Shown here: positions 17,078 through 26,750 of the stretch, one piece after another
Layout: each line of letters starts with the position of its first letter
Numbering within the stretch: position 1 is the stretch's first letter
NCBI RefSeq assembly: GCF_009832905.1
Contig: NZ_CP047135.1
Span: 2,582,001-2,646,000 of the forward strand
Reading direction: 5' to 3'
DNA: 64,000 nt
From: Stenotrophomonas sp. 364
GTDB lineage: Bacteria; Pseudomonadota; Gammaproteobacteria; Xanthomonadales; Xanthomonadaceae
Notes under the pieces: generated by a model
Told to the model about the DNA's origin: nothing
Database searches by the model: none
Seen by the model: the letters and a program-made list of their open reading frames with translations, nothing else
Translations under genes and position numbers: made by a program

Positions 17078-17103
17078 GTAGGCCATGACCGTCGGTCATG
17101 GCC
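17078..17103 (+). repeat. SMAG-type GTAG palindrome (CCATGACC subtype)
   Basis: GTAGGCCATGACC-GTCGGTCATGGCC, 30 bases before the end of the convergent rluC gene. With the previous unit it fills the gap between two gene ends. Confidence 0.75.
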
Positions 17104-17133
17104 CCCGGAGGACCTGCCGGGAGGTGCGCCGGT

Positions 17134-18111
17134 TTACTTCAACCGGTTCAGCACCTCGGTCAGCTCCTCGGCCAGCGGCGCGTTGAGCAGGTACGGGGTC
17201 TTGCCGGCATCCAGGGCGAACTCCAGCGAGGCGGCGTGCAGGAACAGGCGCTTGAGCCCGATCTGCTCACGAAGCCGCTTGTTGACGTCCGGATCGCCGT
17301 ACTTGTCGTCACCGGCGACCGGATGACCCAGGTGCTGTGCATGCACGCGGATCTGGTGGGTGCGTCCGGTTTCGATGCGGACCTCGCAGTACGAATGCCC
17401 GCCCTTGCGTTCCAGCACCCTGAAGTGACTGATCGACTCCTTGCCGATCGGGTTGACCTGCACATGCCGCTCCCCGCCCTGGCGCAGCCCCACATGCAGC
17501 GGCGCATCCACGGTCATGGTGCCGTCGGGCATGCGCCCGACCAGCAGCGTCAGGTAGTGCTTGCGGATGCCCGAGCCGTGGTCTTCGCGCAGCAGCGCCT
17601 GCAGCTCGCTCAGCGCCGAACGCTTCTTGGCCACGATCAGCAGGCCCGACGTGTCGCGGTCCAGCCGGTGCACCAGTTCCAGGGTCTTGCCTGGGCGCAG
17701 CGCCCGCAGCGTCTCGATCGCGCCGAAGCTGATCCCACTGCCGCCGTGGCTGGCCACGCCCGACGGCTTGTTCAGCGCCAGCAACCGATCGTCTTCGAAC
17801 ACGATGGCATCTTCCAGCCGTTTCATGAACGCGGCGGGCGGGCCTGCCTTGTCGCCCTCCTCGGTGAGACGGACCGGCGGCACCCGGACCTCATCGCCCG
17901 GCTCCAGCTTGCGCTCGGCCTTGGCGCGGCCGCCGTTGATCCGGACCTGGCCACTGCGCACCAGCTTGTAGATCAGGCTGCGGGGCGCACCCTTGAGCTG
18001 GCCGAGCAGGAAGTTGTCCAGGCGCTGCCCGGCGCGGTCGGCCGGGACGGTGATGATACGTACGCTGGTCATGGCTTCAGCGGCTTTGGGGGTGGGCTCG
18101 GTAACGGTCAT
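17134..18111 (-). CDS. rluC: 23S rRNA pseudouridine synthase RluC
   Basis: 325 residues. An N-terminal S4 RNA-binding domain (GQRLDNFLLGQLKGAPRSLIYKLVRSGQVRING) is followed by the RluA-type catalytic domain with HRLDRDTSGLLIVAKK, whose Asp is the catalytic residue, and RTHQIRVHAQHLGHPVAGDDKYG. The E. coli enzyme modifies 23S positions 955, 2504 and 2580. It is divergent from rne, as in E. coli, which supports RluC over its paralogues. AAAAGGCC precedes the ATG at 18111; a second Met 13 codons in is less likely. Confidence 0.92.
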   Translation of the reverse strand: MTVTEPTPKAAEAMTSVRIITVPADRAGQRLDNFLLGQLKGAPRSLIYKLVRSGQVRINGGRAKAERKLEPGDEVRVPPVRLTEEGDKAGPPAAFMKRLEDAIVFEDDRLLALNKPSGVASHGGSGISFGAIETLRALRPGKTLELVHRLDRDTSGLLIVAKKRSALSELQALLREDHGSGIRKHYLTLLVGRMPDGTMTVDAPLHVGLRQGGERHVQVNPIGKESISHFRVLERKGGHSYCEVRIETGRTHQIRVHAQHLGHPVAGDDKYGDPDVNKRLREQIGLKRLFLHAASLEFALDAGKTPYLLNAPLAEELTEVLNRLK

Positions 18112-18516
18112 TGGCCTTTTATTCTGTTACACTCGGCATGCGAGATAAGGGATTGATTTCGTTGGAAGTTGCTCTGGGCCAGAAGCCCGACTTCCCGCGA
18201 TTCCGGCACAGTGCGCAGCCACCGCCCCCGGGGCGGCCATGTTAGCGGCTCACCGGCGGTCCCGGCCATCGCCGGATGCCTGACAAGCGTCTGTGCTGAA
18301 AAACATGTCCCTGTGGCGCTCCAGCCTGGCTGACAGCTGCCTCCGGCCCGTAACACCCAAACCAAAACAAATGAAGCGCTCCCGCGGGCTGCCGTGGTGT
18401 TGTAGCGCTGGAAACCCAAGCCGCCCTCCCCGCGCCTGCGCGATGGGCGTCGAAGCGTGACCAGAAGCGAAACCCCATGGTGTTCCGCGCGGTAGCAGCG
18501 CGCGAGGAACCCAACA
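18112..18516 (+). promoter_or_regulatory. rluC-rne intergenic region and probable rne leader
   Basis: 405 bases without a coding gene between divergent rluC and rne. In E. coli rne has a 361-base 5' leader through which RNase E controls its own mRNA; the comparable length here suggests the same. GC-rich potential stems occur around 18240-18290. GAGGAA at 18504-18509 is the ribosome site of rne. I could not place the promoters with confidence. Confidence 0.55.
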
Positions 18517-21500
18517 ATGAAGCGAATGCTGATCAATGCCACGCAGGCTGAAGAGCTGCGGGTAGCCATCGTGGATGGCCAGACGCTGTACGACATCGAC
18601 ATCGAACAGCCGTCCAAGGAACAGAAGAAGTCGAACATCTACAAGGGTCGCATCACGCGCCTTGAACCGTCGCTGGAAGCGGCCTTCGTCGAATACGGCG
18701 GTGAACGCCACGGCTTCCTGCCGCTGAAGGAAATCTCGCGCGATTACTTCGCTGCGGGCGTGGACCACAACAAGGCCGGCATCCGCGAACTGCTGCGTGA
18801 AGGCCAGGAAGTGGTTGTCCAGGTCGACAAGGAAGAGCGTGGCAACAAGGGCGCCGCCCTGACCACGTTCATCTCCCTGGCGGGCCGCTACATGGTCCTG
18901 ATGCCGAACTCGCCCACCGCCGGCGGCGTGTCGCGTCGCATCGAGGGCGAAGACCGTGCCGCGCTGAAGGAAGCGCTGGACAAGCTGAACATCCCCGACG
19001 ACATGGGCGTGATCATCCGCACCGCCGGCGTCGGCCGCGATGCCGAAGAGCTGCAGTGGGATCTGGATTACCTGCTGCAGGTGTGGAAGTCGATCGCCGA
19101 AGCGGCGCTGACCAAGCCGGCCTCCTTCCTGATCTACCAGGAGTCGCGCCTGATCGTGCGCGCCCTGCGTGACTACCTGCGCGCCGACGTCGGCGAGATC
19201 CTGGTGGACACCCAGGAACTGTACGAGACCGCCCGCGAGTTCATGCAGCAGGTGATGCCGCAGACCCTGCGCAAGCTCAAGCACTACACCGACGACATCC
19301 CGCTGTTCAACCGCTTCCAGATCGAATCGCAGATCGAAGGCGCGTATGAGCGCAACGTGCGCCTGCCCTCCGGCGGCTCGATCGTGGTCGACCAGACCGA
19401 AGCGCTGACCGCCATCGACGTCAACTCCTCGCGCGCCACCAAGGGCAGCGATATCGAGGACACCGCGTTCCAGACCAACCTGGAAGCGGCCGAAGAAGTG
19501 GCCCGCCAGCTGCGCCTGCGCGACCTGGGCGGCCTGGTGGTCATCGATTTCATCGACATGGCCTCCAACAAGCACCAGCGCGAAGTTGAAAACCGCCTGC
19601 AGAACGCGCTCAAGTACGACCGTGCGCGCGTGCAGCTGGGCCGCATCTCGCGCTTTGGCCTGATGGAAATGAGCCGCCAGCGCCTGCGCCCGAGCCTGGG
19701 CGAATCCAGCCAGATCGTGTGCCCGCGTTGCGACGGCCATGGCCGCATGCGCAGCGTCGAGTCGCTGTCGCTGTCGATCATCCGCGTGGCTGAAGAGCAT
19801 GCGATGAAGGAGAACACCGGGCAGGTGCTGGTCCAGGCCCCGGTCGAGATCGCCAACTACCTGCTCAATGAAAAGCGCAGCGCCCTGCGCGAAATCGAAC
19901 AGCGCCATGACGCGCCGATCGTGATCGTCGCCGACGAACAGCTGCACACCCCGCATTACGAAGTGACCCGCCTGCGCGACAACGAGCTGGGCGAAGAAAG
20001 CGGCAAGCCGAGCTACCAGCGCGGCACCCCGCGCAAGCTGCCGGTGCATGCGCTGACCAAGGCCCAGCTGAACATTCCGGTGGCCCCGGCGGTGACCCAG
20101 GTCAAGCACAGCCAGCCGGCGCCGATCCGCGAAGCCCCGGAACCGGAAGCCGCACCCGCACCGGTCGCTGCCCCGGCCCCGGTGGCCGCACCGGCCGCCA
20201 CTGGCGTGGTGGGCTGGCTCAAGCGCATCTTCGGTGGCGAGCCGGCCCCGGCCACTGCCCCGCCGGCGAACGCACGCCCGGCCCAGGACGGCAACCGCAC
20301 CAACCGCAACAAGGATCGCAACAAGGACCGCACTGGCGGCCGCCGCGATGAACGCGGTGGCGAGCGCAACGGCAATGGCGGCGCACAGGCGCAGGGCCAG
20401 GGTCGTGGCAAGGACCGCGGTGAACGTGGCGAGCGTGGCGAACGCGGTGGCAAGAACGAGCGTCGTGACGAGCGCCGCCAGGACGTCGCCGCACCGGTGG
20501 CCGGCAATGCCGCACAGGTGCAGGCACCGGGCCAGGCCAAGCCGCGCAACGAACAGCAGCCCAAGCAGCCGCGCAATGAGCAGCAGCCGAAGCTGAAGCA
20601 GAAGCAGAACCCGCAGCAGCCCAAGCCGCAGCAGGGCGATGCCGACAAGGCCGGGGCCAGCGACAAGCCGGCACGCCAGCCGCAGGCCGATGCGCCGAAG
20701 CCGGGCAACACGACCGCGCCGGTTGCCGATGCCGCACTGGTGGCCGCCGCTGCCGTGGGCGTGGCCGACGCCGCCGCCCCGTACGCCGCCGCGCAGGACA
20801 GCGCACACACCGCGGCCGCCGTGGACGAGGCGCAGGTTGCCACCGGCGAGAACGGTGAACAGGCCGATGCCCCGGGCACCGGCGATGACGCCAATGGCGA
20901 AGGCGGCTCGCGCCGTCGTCGCGGCCGTCGCGGTGGCCGTCGTCGTCGTCGTGGCAATGGCGAGCAGGCTGCCGGCAGCGATGGCCTGAACGATGACGCC
21001 GGTCTGGATGATGACGGCGACAGCGATGACCAGGAGGGCGACCAGGAGGGTGGCGACACCGCCCAGGCCCCGCGTCCGGCGGCCGGCAATGGCCAGCCGC
21101 AGCCGGAGTTCGAGTTCGACGACGAAACCGCTGCTGCGCCCGCCGCGGCACCGGTCCGTGCGCCGCGCCCGGCACCCGTCGCTGCGCCGGTGGCCGCTGT
21201 GGCCGCCGCCGAACCGGTGGCCGTGGTCAGCAGCCCGGTCGTGACCGCCGGTCACAGCGAGGCCGCCCCGGTGGCCCCGCAGGTGCCGGCCGAGAAGCCT
21301 GCCCCGTCCTACACCGACCGCGTGCCGTTCGTGGAATCGCCGATGCCGGCACCGCCGGTGGTCGACGTTGCCAAGCCGACCCAGGTTGCGCCGGTGGTCG
21401 AGGCACCGAAGGCAGTTGAAGCGGCTCCGGTGGTTGAAGCACCGAAGGCTGTGGAAGCCGCTCCGGTCGCAGCAGCACCGAAGGCTGTTGAAGCTGCCCC

Positions 21501-22059
21501 GGTGGTCGAAGCACCGAAGGCCGTTGAAGCCGCTCCGGTCGCCGCAGCGCCGAAGGCTGCTGAAGCTGCCCCGGTGGTTGAAGCACCGAAGGCCGTTGAA
21601 GCCGCTCCGGTCGCCGCAGCGCCGAAGGCTGTTGAAGCTGCCCCGGTGGTTGAAGCACCGAAGGCCGTTGAGGCCGCCCCGGTTGCCGCGGCACCGAAGG
21701 CGGTTGAAGCTGCCCCGGTGGTCGAAGCACCGAAGCCGGTGGACACCGCTCCGGCCGCCGTGACCGCCGATGAACGCCAGGACGCGCGTCCGGTGCAGTC
21801 CAGCATGCTGGAGGTCGACCCGACCCAGCCGGCACCGGAGAAGGCCGCACCGGCCCCGGTCGCCCGCGTCGAGGCCGCCCCGGCGGCCCCGGTCGTGCAT
21901 AACGGCCAGCTGTTCGGCAATGCGGGCAGCGACACCCCCGCCAGCACCGACGCTGCCGCACAGGCTGCCCAGGCCGAAGCCCGCGAGGACATCCCCACCG
22001 ATGTCGCGCAGGCCGAAGAAGCCGGCACGCCGGATCAGGACAAGCACGACAAGGCCTGA
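18517..22059 (+). CDS. rne: Ribonuclease E
   Basis: 1180 residues; the core endoribonuclease of RNA decay and rRNA/tRNA processing. The N-terminal half has the S1 domain (about 35-120), the DNase I-like subdomain with metal-binding Asp301 (TAIDVNSS) and Asp344 (VVIDFIDM), and the zinc-link CPRCDGHG at residues 402-409. At about 562-572, [12 protein letters not shown] is a likely membrane-binding amphipathic helix. The rest is a disordered scaffold: Arg-rich RNA-binding blocks ([14 protein letters not shown]), acidic blocks, and ten 12-residue Ala/Pro repeats. This half would hold degradosome partners. The start has GAGGAA seven bases upstream. An inverted repeat with a TTCG loop follows. Confidence 0.97.
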   Translation: MKRMLINATQAEELRVAIVDGQTLYDIDIEQPSKEQKKSNIYKGRITRLEPSLEAAFVEYGGERHGFLPLKEISRDYFAAGVDHNKAGIRELLREGQEVVVQVDKEERGNKGAALTTFISLAGRYMVLMPNSPTAGGVSRRIEGEDRAALKEALDKLNIPDDMGVIIRTAGVGRDAEELQWDLDYLLQVWKSIAEAALTKPASFLIYQESRLIVRALRDYLRADVGEILVDTQELYETAREFMQQVMPQTLRKLKHYTDDIPLFNRFQIESQIEGAYERNVRLPSGGSIVVDQTEALTAIDVNSSRATKGSDIEDTAFQTNLEAAEEVARQLRLRDLGGLVVIDFIDMASNKHQREVENRLQNALKYDRARVQLGRISRFGLMEMSRQRLRPSLGESSQIVCPRCDGHGRMRSVESLSLSIIRVAEEHAMKENTGQVLVQAPVEIANYLLNEKRSALREIEQRHDAPIVIVADEQLHTPHYEVTRLRDNELGEESGKPSYQRGTPRKLPVHALTKAQLNIPVAPAVTQVKHSQPAPIREAPEPEAAPAPVAAPAPVAAPAATGVVGWLKRIFGGEPAPATAPPANARPAQDGNRTNRNKDRNKDRTGGRRDERGGERNGNGGAQAQGQGRGKDRGERGERGERGGKNERRDERRQDVAAPVAGNAAQVQAPGQAKPRNEQQPKQPRNEQQPKLKQKQNPQQPKPQQGDADKAGASDKPARQPQADAPKPGNTTAPVADAALVAAAAVGVADAAAPYAAAQDSAHTAAAVDEAQVATGENGEQADAPGTGDDANGEGGSRRRRGRRGGRRRRRGNGEQAAGSDGLNDDAGLDDDGDSDDQEGDQEGGDTAQAPRPAAGNGQPQPEFEFDDETAAAPAAAPVRAPRPAPVAAPVAAVAAAEPVAVVSSPVVTAGHSEAAPVAPQVPAEKPAPSYTDRVPFVESPMPAPPVVDVAKPTQVAPVVEAPKAVEAAPVVEAPKAVEAAPVAAAPKAVEAAPVVEAPKAVEAAPVAAAPKAAEAAPVVEAPKAVEAAPVAAAPKAVEAAPVVEAPKAVEAAPVAAAPKAVEAAPVVEAPKPVDTAPAAVTADERQDARPVQSSMLEVDPTQPAPEKAAPAPVARVEAAPAAPVVHNGQLFGNAGSDTPASTDAAAQAAQAEAREDIPTDVAQAEEAGTPDQDKHDKA
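21388..21747 (+). repeat. Ten tandem 36-base repeats inside rne
   Basis: Residues 958-1077 of RNase E are ten units of 12 residues, alternating mainly between [12 protein letters not shown] and [12 protein letters not shown] and ending in a variant, [15 protein letters not shown] copies differ at third positions but keep long identities, so copy number could change by recombination without shifting the frame. Confidence 0.9.
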
Positions 22060-22085
22060 TCCCGCGCCAGTGGGACCGTAGTAAA

Positions 22086-22119
22086 CAGACAGCGGCCTTC
22101 GGGCCGCTGTCTGCATTTG
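22086..22119 (+). terminator. Probable terminator of rne
   Basis: A 12-bp stem CAGACAGCGGCC / GGCCGCTGTCTG with a TTCG loop, 27 bases after the rne stop. It is followed only by CATTTGG, so the U tract is weak. Confidence 0.75.
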
Positions 22120-22150
22120 GGCCCTCGGTGGGCTGTGGCATGCTCGGCGC

Positions 22151-22582
22151 ATGAATCGACGCCCTCGCCTCACACCCTGCGCCGCGCTGCTGGTGCTGCT
22201 GGTGCTGCTGTCGGCCTGCCAGCCCGCCCCGCCTGCTCCGCTCAGCAAGGCCGCCATCGCGGTCCGCGATGCCGCGCCGGAGGACCTGTTCGTGGGCCGG
22301 CTGCAGGGCGTGGACATCGAACTGCTGGTGCAGGACTGCAAGGTCTTCCAGGTCACGCGTGGGCCCGAACAGGCCGTCGCCCTCACCGAAGTGCTGGCAC
22401 CGCCGCCCTACCCGTTCTTCACCGACTGCCAGCGGCAATCACTGCGCCACGAAGAGGACGCGGTGATTGCGGTGCTGGGGCGCATGGCGTTGGGTGCCGG
22501 CGGGTGCTGCGCCACCGGCGGCACCTGGCGCACGCGCGACGGCCAGACGTGGGAGAAGATCAGCGAGCAGGCCATTCCGTAG
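22151..22582 (+). CDS. Small lipoprotein of unknown function
   Basis: 143 residues. The signal peptide ends in the lipobox VLLSACQP (Cys at residue 23). The mature part has several Cys (QDCKVF, TDCQRQ, GGCCATGG) and a C-terminal motif GTWRTRDGQTWEKISEQAIP. I do not recognise the family. The ATG at 22151 is the only start that gives the signal peptide. It stands alone between the rne terminator and two palindromic repeats. Confidence 0.7.
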   Translation: MNRRPRLTPCAALLVLLVLLSACQPAPPAPLSKAAIAVRDAAPEDLFVGRLQGVDIELLVQDCKVFQVTRGPEQAVALTEVLAPPPYPFFTDCQRQSLRHEEDAVIAVLGRMALGAGGCCATGGTWRTRDGQTWEKISEQAIP

Positions 22583-22588
22583 CGGCAG

Positions 22589-22609
22589 GTACCCACCGTT
22601 GGTGGGTAT
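22589..22609 (+). repeat. SMAG-like palindrome (ACCCACC subtype)
   Basis: GTACCCACC-GTT-GGTGGGTAT, six bases after the lipoprotein stop; relative of 3596-3620. Confidence 0.7.
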
Positions 22610-22612
22610 GGG

Positions 22613-22637
22613 GCAGCCACGCATGGCGTGGCTCCAC
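22613..22637 (-). repeat. SMAG-type palindrome (head GTGG)
   Basis: On the minus strand GTGGAGCCACGCC-ATGCGTGGCTGC, seven bases from the stop of the EEP hydrolase operon; the GTAG head has changed to GTGG. Confidence 0.7.
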
Positions 22638-22644
22638 CTTCCGC

Positions 22645-23565
22645 TCAGGGCGTGGTGGCGGCCGGGCTGCCCGGGCTGGGCGCGAACTGCAGGCGCGTCC
22701 ATACGCCGTAATGGTCCGAGGCCCAGCGCCCTTCGGCGTACGGCTGGTCGAACAGGATCCGCGCCTCACGCGCGAGCAGGCGGTCCTGCTGGAAGAAGAT
22801 ATGGTCGATGCGCAGCGGCGCGTCGAAGTAGTGCCGGTTGAGGGTACTGACCTGCGCCAGTTCGTTGTTGACGTGCACGCTGCCGAAGCTGTCACCGTAG
22901 TGATTGCGCAATGCACTGAGGTCGCCCGCATCCACCAGTGCGTTGAAGTCGCCGGCGATCACCACCGGGGCGTCGCCAGCGGTGTCGGCGATGAACTTCA
23001 GCAGGTCGGCCACCTGCTCGCCACGGATGCGACTGCCACTCTCGTCCGCGCGCTCGTTCAGGTGCGTGGCATAGACGTTCACCGGCTGGCCGTCCACATC
23101 GATGCGCAGGTGCGCCACCGTGCGGTAGTCGCCCAACGGCGCCAGCAGGTGGTCATTGCGCGCCAGCACCGGGCGCCGGGTCAACAGTGCGTTGCCATAG
23201 CGCTTGAAGCGACCGGGCGGGTCGGTGGAGACGAACTGGTAGTCGTAGCCGAGCTTGCGCGCCAGCCACGCGGCCTGGTTGCGCACGTGCGGCTTCTGGA
23301 TCACTTCCTGCAGCGCGATCGCATCGGGGTGCAGCGACCGCAGCTCGCGCAGGATCACCTTGCGCCGCGCCGGCCAGTCTTCGCGGTCGTGGTGCAGGTT
23401 GAAGGTGACCATGCTCATGCCCGGCGCGGCGCTGGCCGAGGACACGGGTATTGGGGCGACGGCAACGGGTTCGGCGGCGAGGGCGACGCCGGCCAGCAAC
23501 GCCGCCGATGCCAGCAGCCCGGCCATGCCACGGCGAAGCCACGCGCGATACCGATGCCTGCCCAT
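22645..23565 (-). CDS. Secreted endonuclease/exonuclease/phosphatase-family hydrolase
   Basis: 306 residues with a signal peptide (MAGLLASAALLAGVALA). All EEP metal and catalytic residues are present: Asn in TFNLHH, Glu in IALQEVIQK, His in YATHLNER, GDFNAL, DHIFF and the closing SDHYG. Members hydrolyse phosphodiester or phosphomonoester bonds in nucleic acids, phospholipids or inositol phosphates; the substrate here cannot be told. Its ATG overlaps the stop of the glycosidase gene by one base (TGATG), so it is the last gene of the sugar operon. A degenerate paralogue lies at 10054-10911. Confidence 0.85.
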   Translation of the reverse strand: MGRHRYRAWLRRGMAGLLASAALLAGVALAAEPVAVAPIPVSSASAAPGMSMVTFNLHHDREDWPARRKVILRELRSLHPDAIALQEVIQKPHVRNQAAWLARKLGYDYQFVSTDPPGRFKRYGNALLTRRPVLARNDHLLAPLGDYRTVAHLRIDVDGQPVNVYATHLNERADESGSRIRGEQVADLLKFIADTAGDAPVVIAGDFNALVDAGDLSALRNHYGDSFGSVHVNNELAQVSTLNRHYFDAPLRIDHIFFQQDRLLAREARILFDQPYAEGRWASDHYGVWTRLQFAPSPGSPAATTP

Positions 23566-26500
23566 CACTGTGCCTTGCGCTCGGCGCGGCGCACCGACGA
23601 CGGCACGTCGATCTCGACCCGCGCCGGTACCTGGGTAATGCGCAGCTCGCCGTTCAGCCACTGCGCCGGTTCGCCGTTGACGGTGGTGCCGCCGGGTTCG
23701 CCACTGTAGGGCCACGGCAGGATCACCCCGCCATGTGGCGGCACCAGCCCGGCCGACAGGTCCAGCACCAGCTGCTTGTCGCTGCGGCTGAGCGCGTAGC
23801 TCAGCTGGCCGTTCGGGGTGCGCAGGCCGTTGATCGCCACGCCCTTGCCTTCCAGCCATCGGGTCGGCACGCCGGCCGCCAGCACCAGGCTGTCGTCGAC
23901 GTCGCGGCTGTAGGCAAACATGTCCAGTGCCGAGCGCACGAAGTCCGAGGCCACCCACGCATGCGGCAGGTCACCGACGAAGAACGGCTTGCGCGGCGTG
24001 TGCGAGACCACCTCGGCCCATTGGTTCCAGGCCTGCGGGGCACGGTCCTTGAAGAAGAACTCGGTGGCCTGCCAGGCGCGGTCGCGCCAGCCCAGGCGCA
24101 CGAACGCGGCCACGTTGCGCCACTCATACGGGGTGTAGTCCTTCCACTCACGCTTGCCGTCGCGGCGTTCCTCGAACTGCTTCCAGTAGCGCTCGAAGGT
24201 GTTGTCCAGGTACGGCTGCGGCAGCCTGCCCTGCTCGCCGCCCGGGGCCAGCGCGATGGTGGTGGAGGTGGCGTCGAAGTCGCCCAGCTCGGCCGCGCCG
24301 GGCAGGTAGTCGATCTTGTGCAGGGCCACCGCAGCCAGCAGCGAGGCCTGCAGGTCGTCACGGAACTGGTCGCGCGACTCGCTGATCTGCAGGGCGTCCA
24401 TCTTGCCCAGCGTGGTGGCGATGGTGGCCGCGTCCTTGTAGCCGCGCAGCGCCCAGAAGTTGTCCCAGTACGAATGCATCGGCTTGGCCGAATAGCCTTC
24501 GTGGCTGATCGACACCGGCATCATCCCGTAGAAGGCCGGGTTGCGCGCGCGGTTCTCCTCGGTGCGCTCGCTCAGGCGCAGCTGCTCCATGTAGGTATAG
24601 GCGCCCTGCACGTGCGGCCACATCACCTCCAGGAAGGTGCTGTCGCCGGTGTAGCGCCAGTACTCGGCGATATTGAAGATCAACTCGCCGTGGCTGTCGT
24701 TTTCCGGCACCGGGTCGCTGCCGCGCGGATCGACGCAGCACGGCACCTTGCCGTTGTCGAACTGGTGCGGGGCATACCAGGTAACGTACTCGCGCACCGC
24801 GTCGCTGCGGCCCATGCGCAGCAGGCCTTCGGAAATCATCGCGCCGTCCCGGATCCAGCTGCGCGAGTACGAGCGCGTGCCCGGCTGGATGCTCGGCCCG
24901 ATCCGCGAGATCAGCATGTGGGCCAGGGCGGTGCGCAGGGTATCGGCCAGCGGCTTGCCCGCGGCGGGCACCTGCAGGGTCACCTGGTCCAGCTTGGTCC
25001 GCCACATCGAGGCCACGGCCTGCTGGGCCTTGGCCGCATCGAAGTCCTTGGGCATCGTCCAGCTGCCGGTCTGCGGCAGCACGATGGCCACCTCGCGGCT
25101 CTGGCCCGGCTCCAGCCGCCAGCGGTACAGCAGCGCACCGCTGGCCAGTCCGGTCGGGTCGCGCACTTCGGTGGTGCCCGGCAGCTTGCCGCTGGCCAGG
25201 TGGACCACGTCCAGCTTGCCGTCGAAGGTGGTGGCGAACGTGCTGTCGGGAGCCTGCGCCGGGTACAGGCGCGGGCTGCCGTTGACCTCCACGTCGGTGG
25301 CCTCCACCGACAGGTTGTCGATCCGGCTGACGCCGCCGACGGTATTGAGGAACTGGGTGGGCGGGTTCACCTGCCACGGGCGTACGGCCAGCGCCAGGGT
25401 GTAGTCGTGGGCCACCTTGTCGGGGTTGTGCAGGGTGTAGCGCCCCACCAGCTGCGCCTTGTCCGGAGTGCCCTGCACGAACCCGGTGACCTTCAGCGCG
25501 GCCGTGTCGTGGCGCCAGTCGACGCTGGCGATGGGCAGGTAGTCGTCCTGCAGCGACTGGGTGCTGGCCACGTCGGCCCAGCTCAGCAGCTTCTTGCCAT
25601 CCACCTGCACGAACGGCTCCACGCTGAAGCTGGCCTTGGCCACTTCCAGCGCGCCGTCTTCGCCGATCAACGCCTGCTCGCGGCCGCCGTCCAGACCCAA
25701 CAGGGTCCAGTACGGCTGCTCGCCACTGAATCCGCGTGGTACCGAACCGCGCGGCAGATCGGCACCTACCGAACGGACGAAATCGTTGGGAGTCGCCGCA
25801 AAATCCAGCGGTTTCAGGCTGATGTCACGGATACCGTAGCGCCAGCTGGGGCCGCCCTTGAGATCGAAGCGCAGGTAGCGCGCTTCGGTGTCGGGCAGCG
25901 CCAGCCAGTCGCGGTCGCCGCCGCCGCCGACCACTTCGCGCACTTCCTTCCAGCTGCGTCCGTCCTGCGAAGTGCGCACCACGTAGCGGGTGGCCTCCAG
26001 GCCAGGCAACCACTGGATCACCGCACCGCCGAACTCGCGCACCTTGTGCAGGTCCAGGCTGATGGTCTGGTCGGCCACGCCGCCGCTGATCCACACCGTG
26101 TCCGGCTTGCCGTCGGCAATGCGGCTCTGCAGCGCGGTGGCGGTATCGGCGATCACCGACGGGGTCAGCGCCGAGGTATCCATTGGCGGCAGGCCCTGCA
26201 GTGTGAGGCGGTCAAAACAGACCGTGCCCTTGCCGCCGACCTTGCTGTAGAGGGTGAACTCGACCGCGGCGCTGCGGGTCAGCGTTGTTTCCTTGCCCGG
26301 GCCCCAGGCCTTGTCGATCTGGCGGGCACGGTACTGCACCGTGCTCCACGCCTTGGGGAAGGCGTAGCCGGGCCGGTTGACCCACCACACGTTGTCGCCG
26401 CTGGCGTCGATCAGCTTGAACTGCAGGTCGTTGGCCGGCGAGTCGCCGCGCAGCTGCACGCCGAACCGGTAGTTGGCCGGGTACTCGATGCCCAGCTCGC

Positions 26501-26750
26501 GGCGGATGCCCACGTAGCCCGACACGTCGTGGAAGTCGTAGTCCACGCACAGCGCACGCCCGCCGCCACTGCCGACCACGCTGCGCAGCGAGCCGCTGAC
26601 CTGGTCGGACACCACCAGCTTCCAGGGCGTCATGTCGTCGAAGCTGTCCAGCACCTTCGGTGCCGGCAACGGGGCCGGCGCGGCGGCCGGGGCCGCCAGC
26701 GACCACAACAGCCCAAGACCCAGACCCACCGCGACGACGGCATGTTTCAC
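23565..26750 (-). CDS. Large secreted glycosidase with discoidin-like module
   Basis: 1061 residues. After a signal peptide come, in order, a carbohydrate-binding-like beta-sandwich (about 35-185), an F5/8 discoidin-type region (about 205-310; YVVRTSQDGRSWKEVREV, ARYLRFDLKG), a beta-rich middle and an (alpha/alpha)6-barrel-like part (about 640-1000). The last carries SRSWIRDGAMISEGLLRMG and NDSHGELIFNIAEYWRYTGD, motifs like those of inverting clan-GH-L-type enzymes, with Asp/Glu candidates for catalysis. I cannot assign a GH family. The GTG at 26750 overlaps the permease stop (GTGA), so the 70-residue upstream extension is rejected. It probably trims oligosaccharides in the periplasm before or beside ABC uptake. 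Confidence 0.75.
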   Translation of the reverse strand: MKHAVVAVGLGLGLLWSLAAPAAAPAPLPAPKVLDSFDDMTPWKLVVSDQVSGSLRSVVGSGGGRALCVDYDFHDVSGYVGIRRELGIEYPANYRFGVQLRGDSPANDLQFKLIDASGDNVWWVNRPGYAFPKAWSTVQYRARQIDKAWGPGKETTLTRSAAVEFTLYSKVGGKGTVCFDRLTLQGLPPMDTSALTPSVIADTATALQSRIADGKPDTVWISGGVADQTISLDLHKVREFGGAVIQWLPGLEATRYVVRTSQDGRSWKEVREVVGGGGDRDWLALPDTEARYLRFDLKGGPSWRYGIRDISLKPLDFAATPNDFVRSVGADLPRGSVPRGFSGEQPYWTLLGLDGGREQALIGEDGALEVAKASFSVEPFVQVDGKKLLSWADVASTQSLQDDYLPIASVDWRHDTAALKVTGFVQGTPDKAQLVGRYTLHNPDKVAHDYTLALAVRPWQVNPPTQFLNTVGGVSRIDNLSVEATDVEVNGSPRLYPAQAPDSTFATTFDGKLDVVHLASGKLPGTTEVRDPTGLASGALLYRWRLEPGQSREVAIVLPQTGSWTMPKDFDAAKAQQAVASMWRTKLDQVTLQVPAAGKPLADTLRTALAHMLISRIGPSIQPGTRSYSRSWIRDGAMISEGLLRMGRSDAVREYVTWYAPHQFDNGKVPCCVDPRGSDPVPENDSHGELIFNIAEYWRYTGDSTFLEVMWPHVQGAYTYMEQLRLSERTEENRARNPAFYGMMPVSISHEGYSAKPMHSYWDNFWALRGYKDAATIATTLGKMDALQISESRDQFRDDLQASLLAAVALHKIDYLPGAAELGDFDATSTTIALAPGGEQGRLPQPYLDNTFERYWKQFEERRDGKREWKDYTPYEWRNVAAFVRLGWRDRAWQATEFFFKDRAPQAWNQWAEVVSHTPRKPFFVGDLPHAWVASDFVRSALDMFAYSRDVDDSLVLAAGVPTRWLEGKGVAINGLRTPNGQLSYALSRSDKQLVLDLSAGLVPPHGGVILPWPYSGEPGGTTVNGEPAQWLNGELRITQVPARVEIDVPSSVRRAERKAQ

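Noticed and set aside
21388..21747. Regular 36-base repeats as a CRISPR-like array
   Set aside because: The units are contiguous without spacers and lie in frame inside rne as a 12-residue protein repeat.
18250..22386. A 1378-codon minus-strand frame opposite rne
   Set aside because: It is the antisense shadow of RNase E, low in complexity where rne is repetitive, with no domain or ribosome site.
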